This document shows, in pieces, positions 1 through 8,963 of a stretch of 64,000 nucleotides of DNA. The first letter of the stretch is position 1, and each line of letters opens with the position of its first letter. Origin of the DNA: Galeopsis tetrahit. Its lineage: Eukaryota; Streptophyta; Magnoliopsida; Lamiales; Lamiaceae. Made by a program: the position numbers and the translations under genes. The notes beneath the pieces were generated by a model, which worked only from the letters and a program-made list of their open reading frames with translations, had not been told where the DNA came from and searched no databases. The stretch lies in the NCBI GenBank assembly GCA_963675135.1, contig OY776126.1:20587195-20651194 (forward strand), given 5' to 3'.

Positions 1-109
1 AAAATAGTTCCATTTGATTCTCGGATCACTAAGCCCAAGCCCGCCTGGTTGCTGCTTCAATTCGACGTCAGTTTTTTATTCCTATTTTTCTTTCATTCAA
101 TAGTGGGAG

Positions 110-198
110 GTTAGAGCACCACTACCTAGGCTTTAGGTCCTGAGTTCGAGTCATATAGAGAGGAAAAAAGGGATGAGTATTTAACTTCCATAAAAAAA
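110..198 (+). mobile_element. tRNA-derived SINE, short
   Basis: This short element has RNA polymerase III promoter-like blocks: a degenerate A-box at its start (GTTAGAGCACC) and a B-box-like GAGTTCGAGTC around 141-152. It ends in an A-run at 192-200. It is flanked by an 11-bp direct repeat, AATAGTGGGAG, at 99-109 and 199-209. A tRNA-like head, A-rich tail and target duplication are the hallmarks of a SINE. The body is only about 89 bp, so it is either a small family or a truncated copy. Confidence 0.65.
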
Positions 199-209
199 AA
201 TAGTGGGAG

Positions 210-1393
210 ACCCGGTCCTAATGTTAGGCCAACGAGGCGATCGATTCAGGCCCAGGAATATTTTAATTTTTTAGGGACCCATGTTTTAAGATATTTTTTA
301 TAATATATATATATATATAGTGAAGGGGGAGGAAAAATTAGAAGAAAAAAGTCTCAACAAATGCCTATATATCATTTAAATTTTTGTCCAATTTAAGTTA
401 AAAATTTGAGATTTCGAGCAAATATTCCAATTTACATCCTTTAAATTTGAAAATTAAAAAAATAACATTAAAATTTTTCTTAAAATTTCATTAAAATTAA
501 AAATTATTCGTATAAAAAATAAAAAAATTATAAAATTGTCTATATAAAAAAAATCTCATTAAAATGTCAAAAAATTAAATTACATTAAAAATCTGTAAAA
601 TCTCTTAAAATTAATTAAATAAGTTAAAATCTTAAAAAATCTATTAGTTAAAAATTAAAAAATCAAAAACGTGTAAAAAAAATCTATATTGTTAACCCTT
701 TAAAACTTATATATTGTTAGTCTTTTAAAATTTGTTTTACATTATATTTTATAAGTTAGTTTAAAATAAAAAATATGAAGAGACGGAGCCCTTTTTTAAA
801 GTTCGATTCAGGCCCAGATATTCCTAGGACCGATCCTGAATAGTGGACATGACAAAAATCCACTTATTAAATAAAAATAATGTAGTAGTCTAAATGAGTA
901 AATGGTACTCTATAACTTAAATTATAAAATAAATGAATCGTCCAAATTCACAAAATCAATTCATTATAGTGCACTGCACCTTTTGTTTAAACGGCAGACA
1001 AAAGGTGGCTTACTATGGAAAACGGACAAAGCTTATTAGCATAATCCACAATCTTTGTCTTAATTTGATCCTTATAAAGTGAAATTCATTTTCTGGAATA
1101 GTACTATTAAACTTTTGATTAATAAAACATTAATACGACACCGTTTACGTGTAATATGTGGTCAACCACGTAAAAGCTGCCAATTAGATTTATGTCAAAT
1201 AAAGGTTACTTTGTCCTATTGAATGTTTGTCCTATCCTTTTCTTTATTTAATATTTTTTAATACAAAGTATTTGAGATCTTCTTGTACTCCATAATATTT
1301 ATAAAGTACATGTAATATTTTAAAAAGCCATGAAAAAAATTAAGTAATATTTTAAAATAGTTTTACCTAAAAAATACTACTCCATAATCTTAA
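210..1393. other. AT-rich intergenic stretch, no gene seen
   Basis: The sequence is mostly A/T-rich with short degenerate motifs (many AAAATT/TTAAAA runs at 400-760). I see no open frame with protein-like composition, no tRNA and no clear transposon ends. Confidence 0.6.
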
Positions 1394-2679
1394 GGGAGGG
1401 TATTCAATTGAGATTCTGTTGAATTTTTTTGAATTTTTAAAATTTGGAGGTATTCAATCCGAATTTTTAAAAGTCTTTCAAAATTTTGAGGTATTCAATA
1501 CGGATTTTAAAAAGTCTTTAGAAATTTTTAGGTATTCAACAATCTATGGATTTTAATACTCTATGGATTTCGTTGGATTCTCCTTAAAAAATATAAATAA
1601 ATTTCACTATTCAAAATCTCTTCTAAAAAGTAGAGATTTCAATGGATTCTCTTAGAAACTCTGAAAGAGAATAAAGTAGTGTATTTAGAACCACAAAATC
1701 CTATACACAGTCTCATAGTTTATAAAATCGAAAAACTGTCCATCTTCCTCAAACTAATCTTCTTGCTCTTTGTCAAACGAAATAAAATCTAACCATGTTC
1801 AAGCATCACATATTCTTCACCATCATTATTATTATCGTGAAAATTGTATTTTAAAATTATATTTTTTCTTTAAAATTTATAGTATATCATTATGTTAGCA
1901 ATATCAAGGTCATCACTCCAATAATCGACGTCAACTCCCCATTACGTGGTCGTCACTCCATAAATGCAATTATTCAATCTTTCTTCATCGTCATGCATCA
2001 TTAATAAATGTGATTGAGAGAATTTTTGGTATTTTCAAATCACAAGTTCCCATTTCAAACACAAGCAGAGTTAGTACTAGCTTGGACTGGATTACACACC
2101 TGTGGAAGAGGAAAATTTGGAATTGCTTTCTCAAAGCCCTAATGCATTGAGAACCAGTATGGCTAATAATAATGAAGATATATTTTTGATATTTTTTCTA
2201 AATAATTTAGATAATTTTTTTTATATACAAGTGTGTTCGATATACGTTTGCATCAATAGTTTTAGGGGCGTAATTTATGGAAATTCATTTAAATAAATAA
2301 AAAAAATGTGTATTTCAAAATCATGTCAAATCTATGAAAATCCATATAAATCAATAAAAAAGTCAGTCAAACTCTGCATAAAGTCTATGGATTTCACTAA
2401 CTTTTTAAAGTCCAAAAAAATCAATCAGAATCTCAATTGAATGGGTTGGTCTACTATGGACTCGAGTGCATGTTGTGCACCCTAGTCCATGTTGCACGTA
2501 AATGGTGTTGCACTTTTCAATTATTAAATTGTATAATAATATTTTTAGTAATAATTGAAAAGTGCAACACCATTTACCACAAAAAGTGTAAGTCAGTAAA
2601 CTGAAAAGTGGACATAGACTAGGGTGCACAGCATGCACTCGAGTGCATACTAGACTTTACCCAATTGAATACACCCTCC
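1394..2679. mobile_element. Non-autonomous PIF/Harbinger element, copy 1 (with nested MITE)
   Basis: The terminal inverted repeats match over about 45 bp. The left end begins GGGAGGGTATTCAATTGAG, and the right end, read on the minus strand, begins GGAGGGTGTATTCAATTG. Target duplication is TAA (1391-1393 and 2680-2682), the three-base type expected of PIF/Harbinger. A second copy of the family lies at 7511-15323 and shares the ends and much of the interior. The right TIR is interrupted by a 219-bp MITE at 2443-2661. The interior holds no intact transposase; 2100-2296 corresponds to the region that in copy 2 carries a transposase tail but is further decayed here. Confidence 0.8.
2443..2661. mobile_element. 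Mutator-like MITE nested in the Harbinger TIR, copy A
   Basis: A 219-bp element begins GGGTTGGTCTACTATGG and ends GACTTTACC. It is an extended inverted repeat: CTCGAGTGCATG and GTGCACCCTAGTC occur near both ends in opposite orientation. It is flanked by a perfect 9-bp duplication CAATTGAAT (2434-2442 and 2662-2670) formed from the host Harbinger TIR. A 9-bp duplication points to the Mutator superfamily. A relative in the opposite orientation lies at 30204-30408. Confidence 0.8.
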
Positions 2680-2690
2680 TAACTCCTAAG

Positions 2691-3290
2691 TCAATCTGAT
2701 CACGAATGCACAGCTTGCCCGATTTGCGGTCAGGGCATGGAAACATCAAATCATCTCTTTCTCGAATGCACGGAGACTACAGGAATTTGGCACGAATGTT
2801 ACAAGTGGATTAATGTCTCCACGCCTATGCAAAACCGAATTCAAGAGAACTTCCTAGGCCACACGGGGATCCTGAAAGGAAACAGGGGACGCAAGAGGGC
2901 AGTGGGTATGTGGATATGTATTGTCTGGACAATCTGGAAATGGCGGAATAGGAAGATTTTTGAAGATGCGCCGTGGGACGTTGCGAAGATCACGGACGAG
3001 ATTAAGGGCCAAATGTGGAGCTGGCTTAATTGCTATGATAAAAGCATTAAGAGCTCCTCCTTTATAGAGTGGCATAAGGAGCCGAGAAGATACCTGGAAG
3101 ATGAGACTGGGAGCTAAAAACGAGTCCTCTGTTATGGACTGGAAGCATAAACAATTTATCATTTTAGCCTCTGTTTTCTTTTCGTCTTTACTATTATGGG
3201 TACGCCTTGTACCAATCTTTTCTGTTGTAATGATGTATCTCTCCTAATTAAATAAAATGATTCTTTGCCTGATAAAAAAAAATAAAAATA
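2691..3290 (+). mobile_element. 5'-truncated LINE (L1-type) 3' end
   Basis: The frame ending at 3117 carries a zf-RVT zinc-binding domain, found at the C-terminus of plant LINE reverse transcriptases. The visible order is CPICGQG, then SNHLFLEC about 12 residues on, followed by a W-rich tail (VWTIWKWRNRKIFED). Reading upstream of the first ATG (2737) recovers the first cysteine pair, so this is an internal fragment and not a gene start. A 3' untranslated stretch and an A-run (about 3277-3290) follow. All upstream reverse transcriptase and ORF1 are missing, as expected of 5' truncation during insertion. Confidence 0.75.
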
Positions 3291-3966
3291 GAATCATATA
3301 AAATAAAAACCAAATTAATAGAATTAATGTTGTGAAATCGAATTGAACTAAATCGATTAAAATTTTTTTTTGTCTGTTCGAATATTTTCTATAGCTAAAT
3401 TATTTTCGCCTCTCCTCTTTTTTTTTTTTTAATAAAAAATTAAAAAAATTAGTTTTCTTTATTGCAAATATAAGAATAAATTTGTAGCCCGGCCCTCCTC
3501 TTAAACTTGAATCCTCAGTGTTTTTATTTTTATCTCATATCTATTTAAAAAATATACAAAAAAATGCACACAAATAAAATAAAATAAAATAAATGCTAAG
3601 AATGACACAAATAGTTACGAATGTAAATGTCCACTTAATATATTCAAAACCATACTTAAAATAAATAAATAGTTACAAATGTAAATGTCCAATTAATTTT
3701 TTTCTTCAATTCTTTATCTCACACATCTTTTTTTTTTTTAAAATACAAAATTGCACACAAATCAAATATAAAAAATAAATGCTAAGAATGACACAGATAG
3801 TTACGAATGTAAATGTCCAATTAACAATTTGCATTTATTTTTCCAATTTAGAGTTCTTTCACAAAAACAAACAATTTTAAAGAAATCAACGAGACCACCC
3901 GTGATTATGAGTTCTTTAAATATCACATCATATTTTCATATATTCAAAATAATACTAGTATGTATT
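3291..3966. repeat. AT-rich spacer with a duplicated block
   Basis: No gene is seen. A block of about 42-48 bp, containing GCTAAGAATGACACA and TTACGAATGTAAATGTCC, occurs at about 3590-3632 and again at 3776-3824. A partial third occurrence of the second half lies near 3670-3692. The spacing is about 186 bp, so this is a decayed tandem duplication. Confidence 0.55.
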
Positions 3967-4470
3967 AATTAGATCACATAAATAATAATATGTGATTTCA
4001 TATTTTTAATTTCCATTACATTTTCTAAAAATATATATTCACCATTTGCGGTTGCACGTATTCTTGTAACATAAAAAAAAAATCTTAATTTTTTATCAAT
4101 TAGATCACATAAATAATAATTTGTGACTTCATATTTTTAATTTCCATTATACTCCGATCCTATTTCCTAAAAATATCTCTTCCCCGTTTGCGGTCACGTA
4201 TTTCTGTAACATAAAAAATAAAATAAAAAAATCATATTTTTTTTGTCAATTAGATCACATAAATAATAATTTGTGACTTCATATTTTTAATTTCCATTAC
4301 ATTTCCTAAAAAATACATCTTCACCGTTTGCGTATTTTTGTAACATAAAGAAATCATTTTTTGTTGTTAATTATATCACATAAATAATAATTTGTGACTT
4401 TATATTTTTTATTTCTATTACATTTCTTAAAAATATATCTTTCCCTTTATTTTTGTAACATAAAAAAAAA
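3967..4470 (+). repeat. Minisatellite, four units of about 105-150 bp
   Basis: Four successive units each begin with a variant of AATTAGATCACATAAATAATAAT, at about 3967, 4097, 4247 and 4368. Each continues with a GTGACTTCATATTTTTAATTT-like block, then a CCGTTTGCG-like block, and closes with TTGTAACATAAA and an A-run. Units differ in length mainly in the A-rich joints and by loss of the CGTTTGCGGT segment in the last unit. Confidence 0.75.
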
Positions 4471-5196
4471 TTAAACTTATTCGATATGTCCAATCTAAGT
4501 GTCTTATTTACTATTTTTACACTTCTAATATTAAATAGATAGTGAAGTATTGAGGTAAAGAGAGGTAGTAAAAAAAAAATCTAAAGATCGAGGGATAAAT
4601 GATTAAAAAAACGAAGAGATAGTGGAATGTTGAAAAAAATGGAAATAGGTAATTTAGTGTAAAATGTCTTAAATAGTAAAATGAGACACTTAACCTATAC
4701 CAACGAGTATTTGATGGTGTACATTATAAATTTTATATGTAATTTATATGTGTGGTTTCAAGTAAAGTGCCCATCACTCCATTGTGTCATATGTATTTAA
4801 TTTGTGTATCATAAAATATATATCATTCCATCTTATGTTGGTATATATATTATATATATAATGATAAAGTGATCATATATATACATTATTAATAATACAT
4901 GCATATAAGTTTGAACTAAATAACAAAATTAGTGACTAGACAATAACTAAAACTTTTGGAACCATATTGAGCCAGAGACAAAAGAACGAGGCACCAACAC
5001 TATTCCTCTCTTTCATTTGAGAGTGTCATAAGTGTGCATTTTTTTTTTTTATTTACTTATTGAGTTATATTAAGGATTTAGATATAAATATATGAATTTC
5101 CATATCTTGTAAAAAGACAAAACAATCTTGTCATTTGCCTACACGATTTCGCAATATGAAATTGCTTAATCTTAAATTTTGTCAACCTGCATGTGT
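4471..5196. other. Intergenic / upstream region of the CLE gene
   Basis: This AT-rich region contains TA-repeat tracts near 4840-4885. No coding frame is supported. The last few hundred bases presumably hold the promoter of the downstream CLE gene; the only element I can name is the TATA box, listed separately. Confidence 0.5.
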
Positions 5197-5204
5197 ATAT
5201 AAAG
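5197..5204 (+). promoter_or_regulatory. TATA box of the CLE peptide gene
   Basis: A TATATAAA match lies about 70 bp upstream of the ATG at 5271. That leaves room for a start site near 5230 and a short leader. It also overlaps the in-frame upstream ATG at 5193, which argues that 5193 is not the translation start. Confidence 0.6.
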
Positions 5205-5270
5205 GGCATCTTCAAGCTTAAATTGATATCCCACATTGCATACCACAAATCATTTTTCCAACTTACCAAA

Positions 5271-5537
5271 ATGTTGTGTGTGAGTACACGATTTCTTCTT
5301 TTTGTAATGGTGGTATCATCATTGTACGTAGTAAGTTCGGGCTTACGTCCTGGTCCTAAAATCTTTATAGATAAAAAAATGACTGCTAAGGCACATTTGA
5401 TGTTGCGACAATTCGGATTTGACGGACCTAAATTGGAATATTATCGAAGAAGAGCGATGTTGGATGTTGGTACAATGAGAGCTGCACCGGGAGGGCCAGA
5501 TCCTCAACACCATTCCAAATCTCCAGGATTATCATAA
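5271..5537 (+). CDS. CLE (CLAVATA3/ESR-related) signalling peptide precursor
   Basis: This single-exon gene encodes an 88-residue secreted precursor. Residues 1-24 form a hydrophobic signal peptide (FLLFVMVVSSLYVVSS). A variable basic spacer follows, and then the CLE dodecapeptide RAAPGGPDPQHH at residues 70-81, with the usual R1, P4, G6, P7, D8, P9, H11 and H12. In this family the excised 12-13-residue peptide, usually hydroxylated at P4 and P7, is an apoplastic ligand for CLAVATA1-type receptor kinases. Positions 4-12 equal those of Arabidopsis CLE2 as I recall it, with A-A replacing L-S at positions 2-3; members of that CLE1-7 group are root- and nutrition-linked. A seven-residue tail (SKSPGLS) follows the motif. 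I chose the ATG at 5271 because it starts directly at the signal peptide and lies downstream of the TATA box, unlike 5193. Confidence 0.88.
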   Translation: MLCVSTRFLLFVMVVSSLYVVSSGLRPGPKIFIDKKMTAKAHLMLRQFGFDGPKLEYYRRRAMLDVGTMRAAPGGPDPQHHSKSPGLS

Positions 5538-6322
5538 GTAAATAACCATTTCAATGATTTCATAGCCTTATATATAATTGGCTAGGATTAATGTTAAATT
5601 GGCAAGTTTGGTTGAACCAAATTTGAATTTTGATGGTATTAATGACACATATTCTATGTAACCAAATGTGTACGCTTAATTTTAAATGTTGCAATTAGAA
5701 TTTTGAATTGTCTATCGTGTTCCCAATATTAAAAAATGATGCTCCAAAGTTTTACTTTGGAGGTATAAGTTCTATCATTTGGAAATTATTTTGATAAAAC
5801 GTCATTTAATGGTGTAAAATTATATGATGCTAAAAAAAATATTTATTTATATACGAATAAGTGAATATTAACCAATGACAGTGACAATTATACATCTCTG
5901 TTGCAAAAATCCGCCTAGGCGTCCTTTTTTTTTGTTTTTGTTTAAAATTTCGATTTAGACAATTGTGCACAGTTTTTCAAGGAAATAAGAGAATCTAAGT
6001 AATACTCATGGCTTTGCCATGATGTACAATGTTTTTTTTTTCAAATTATTTCGATTAATGGGTGAAAATTGTTTTTATATAAAAAAAATAAAATAATAAT
6101 ATAAAAAAATCTAGGCGGTCGCCTAGGCGCTAGACGGTGCAAACCCGCTTGATTATTGATTTACGACTGCTACAACCAATGACAGACCCATAAAATTTTG
6201 ATTGAGGGGCCCGATTAACATTAGTATAAAGATAAAACATTTTGTACTATTAATTATACTCATTAAAATTGTCCATACATCTCATTAAATTAAATTGATT
6301 GAACAAGTTGTCTTTCATTTTT
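5538..6322. other. Intergenic, no gene seen
   Basis: This includes the probable 3' untranslated end of the CLE gene, followed by AT-rich sequence. A short GC-richer pair of motifs (CGCCTAGGCG-like, near 5911-5920 and 6114-6130) is present without further structure that I can support. Confidence 0.5.
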
Positions 6323-6675
6323 GGGTTAATTGCAATTTAAATCACCACCTTTCATTTAATTGCAATTTAATCTAAACTTTTGAATAATTGCAAAAAAAAA
6401 TCACCACCTTTCAATATTGTTGCAATTTTGACTTCTAGACAATTTCATTTGTGCCCAAAGTTGACGTTTCGAGATTAAATCGAAATAAAAAACAATGTTG
6501 TTTCATTAAGGAGGTGTCACATCAGCTAACCACGTTAGATTTTAGCACAAATGAAACTATTAAGAAGTTTAAATTGCAACAATATTGAAAGGTGATGATT
6601 TTTTTTGCAATTATTCAAAGGTTTAGATTAAATTGCAATCTAGAGAAAGGTGGTGATTTAATTTGCAATTAACCC
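6323..6675. mobile_element. Long-TIR Mutator-like MITE
   Basis: The element is 353 bp. It begins GGGTTAATTGCAATTTAAATC and, read from the other strand, begins GGGTTAATTGCAAATTAAATC. The inverted arms match over roughly 110 bp (CACCACCTTTC, AATCTAAAC, GAATAATTGCAA and CAATATTGTTGCAATTT appear in both). It is flanked by a perfect 9-bp duplication TTCATTTTT (6314-6322 and 6676-6684). Long TIRs plus a 9-bp duplication define a MULE-type MITE. Confidence 0.85.
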
Positions 6676-6684
6676 TTCATTTTT

Positions 6685-7507
6685 TTAGTGTCTCGGTATT
6701 CGGTTCTAGAATCGACTAATTTGTGGGACCAATCTCATCGTTCACTTGAGGGAGCTCCGTTTAAAGTCAGAGTTTTGTGTTTCGTATGAACTCGACCCCT
6801 TAAAAAATTGTTTGCATCTTAGGAGTTTCGAAATTTGACTTTCTTTATGTTTTGATAGAAGTTCATACACCCTCAATCCCATCTTAACCGACTCACTTTT
6901 AATTTAAGAGAATTGAATTTAGTGGGAGTGTAAGATCAAATAAGGGAAAAGTATTTTGGGTGATTTGGTGGTTTTAAAAATAAAATAAAACTGTAAGAGT
7001 ATTAATTTTGTGGATTATTTCTATATTAGAAATTTTTCAGTAATCTTGAAACGTCTTAATAAAAAGAATTAATTATAAAAAATATAAGGAATTAATTATA
7101 TATATATATATATGTGTTAAATTACTAAAAAAATCTTACTAAATTTCTAAAATTTAGGGGGGACCCACTGCCCCTTTGGACCTAACGTAGGTTCGTCACT
7201 GGCTACACCCTTGTTATACATATAGTAAAAACATATGGGGATGTTTGTTTTGGAATTCGAAATCCGGATTTGGAATGTGATTTGATTCAGGATTTTAAAA
7301 TTCCACCTTATAACCCTACAAAAATAATCTCTATAAATATCAACAAACCCTATATAAATACTTATAAAACCTATATTCCTATACTATAAAGTTAAATCAT
7401 ATCCTACATAAATCTCAAAACAAACGCAAAATATAAGTTAAATCATACCCTACATAAATCTCAAAACAAATGCAAAATATAAAAAGCATTAGGATTTTGA
7501 AATTCAT
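6685..7507. other. Intergenic, no gene seen
   Basis: This is AT-rich sequence with a TA-repeat near 7100-7112. A pair of imperfect direct repeats containing TTAAATCATA(T/C)CCTACATAAA lies around 7392-7470. I find no coding frame. Confidence 0.5.
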
Positions 7508-7995
7508 TAAGGGGGATGTATTCAATTGAGATTCTGTTGGATTTTTTTGGACTTTTAAAATCTGGGGTATTCAATCCGGATTTTTAAAAGTCTTTTAAAA
7601 TTTTGAGGTATTCAATACGGATTTTAAAAAGTCTTTAGAAATCTTTAGATATTCAACAATCTATGAATTTTAATACTCTATGGATTTCGTTGGATTCTCC
7701 TTCAAAAATATAAATAAATTTCACTATTCAAAATCTCTTCTAAAAACTAGAGATTTCAATGGATTCTCTCAGAAGAGTCTTAAAGAGAAGATTTTTTTTT
7801 TTTGTTCGTCTAACAAAATTTCAATGTCCATCTTCCTTCCTGCTCTTCTTAACGAAATAAAATCAAGAAACGTAACTATGTTCTTCGATCGATAAGCATC
7901 ACAGATTCTTCACCACCATTATTATCGTGAAAAAGATTACTCTATATTTCAAAATTATGTTATCTCTTTAAAAATTATAGTATATGGGCACAGTT

Positions 7996-8882
7996 TGTTG
8001 GAATTAATGGGATTGATTGGGTTTTGACACCCTTATCTAATTAATTAATTAGATGGACTAAAACGTTAATTATAAAATAATTGAACGTGACATAGTCGAT
8101 CTACTCGCGGAGTAGATGAACGTGGTGTATTTAATATCTCAAAACCAAGTTAAGGTGAGTGAGAAATTAATTGTTGAAGTTGAGAGTTTCAACTTTGAAG
8201 TTTGAGGAAGTGGAAAGTTGTCCCACATAGGAAACCTACAATACATTTATGATGTTTAAAGGCATTGAAGTTCAACTATGTATAAGAGGTACACTCCTCT
8301 AAGAGCCACACGCGCGCCCGCCCGTCCGGCCGGCTCGGCTCGGCTTCGGATTTGACAATTAGTCTTTGGGGCCCACCTATCTTTTTGCAGACCCAAAAAC
8401 TCTGAAAGCCCAACTGTTTTCGTGATTTAGTCTTCAAGACTTATCCACATACGAGATATTTTCGTGATATTCCCACGATTTTCTCAACGACCTCCTAGGG
8501 TTTCTTCTGCCTATAAATACAGACTCTTCCCTCATTCCAAACTTACGCTGAAATTCGTCCCTCTCTCTCTCTACTCTCCTCTCGTCCCTACGCAGTGTAT
8601 TGAGCTCCCGTAAGCCTTACACTGTTCTTTCTTGTGCCGGATTTATATCTGAGAGTGTTCAGTTCGTACTAAGTACGTTCGCCGAAGCTTCTTATACAGT
8701 GGTGCTACCGTGTAAGAAGTAAAAGTCGTTTTACCTTTGGGAACGGAACGCCATACCAGTCGAGCACTACCTGGGCGTATTCTGTTCTGCGGGAAAAGGG
8801 TTTTCCCTTGACTCGACTTGTGTGTTATCTGACTCTTCGATATTGCAGTATACCCCACCCATCAGGCGTATAGTTTCCAACA
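7996..8882 (+). repeat. 5' LTR of the copia element
   Basis: This is 887 bp, starts TGTTGGAATT and ends TTCCAACA. It contains a TATA box (CTATAAATAC at 8511-8520) and a pyrimidine-rich CTCTCTCTCT tract downstream. It is highly similar to the 3' LTR but lacks the two tandem duplications found there. Confidence 0.93.
8511..8520 (+). promoter_or_regulatory. LTR promoter TATA box
   Basis: CTATAAATAC lies within the 5' LTR, followed by a CT-rich leader. The identical motif is in the 3' LTR at about 14254-14263. This is the likely core promoter of the element, inferred from position and sequence only. Confidence 0.5.
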
Positions 8883-8963
8883 ATCGCAGAACAGAATATT
8901 GATTATTTGATTTCGAACTTAATTAACTAAAATTATTTCGGACTTAATTAATTTACTACTGCA

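Noticed and set aside
5193..5270. Upstream in-frame ATG that would add 26 residues to the CLE precursor
   Set aside because: It overlaps the likely TATA box and would bury the signal peptide behind a non-hydrophobic extension.
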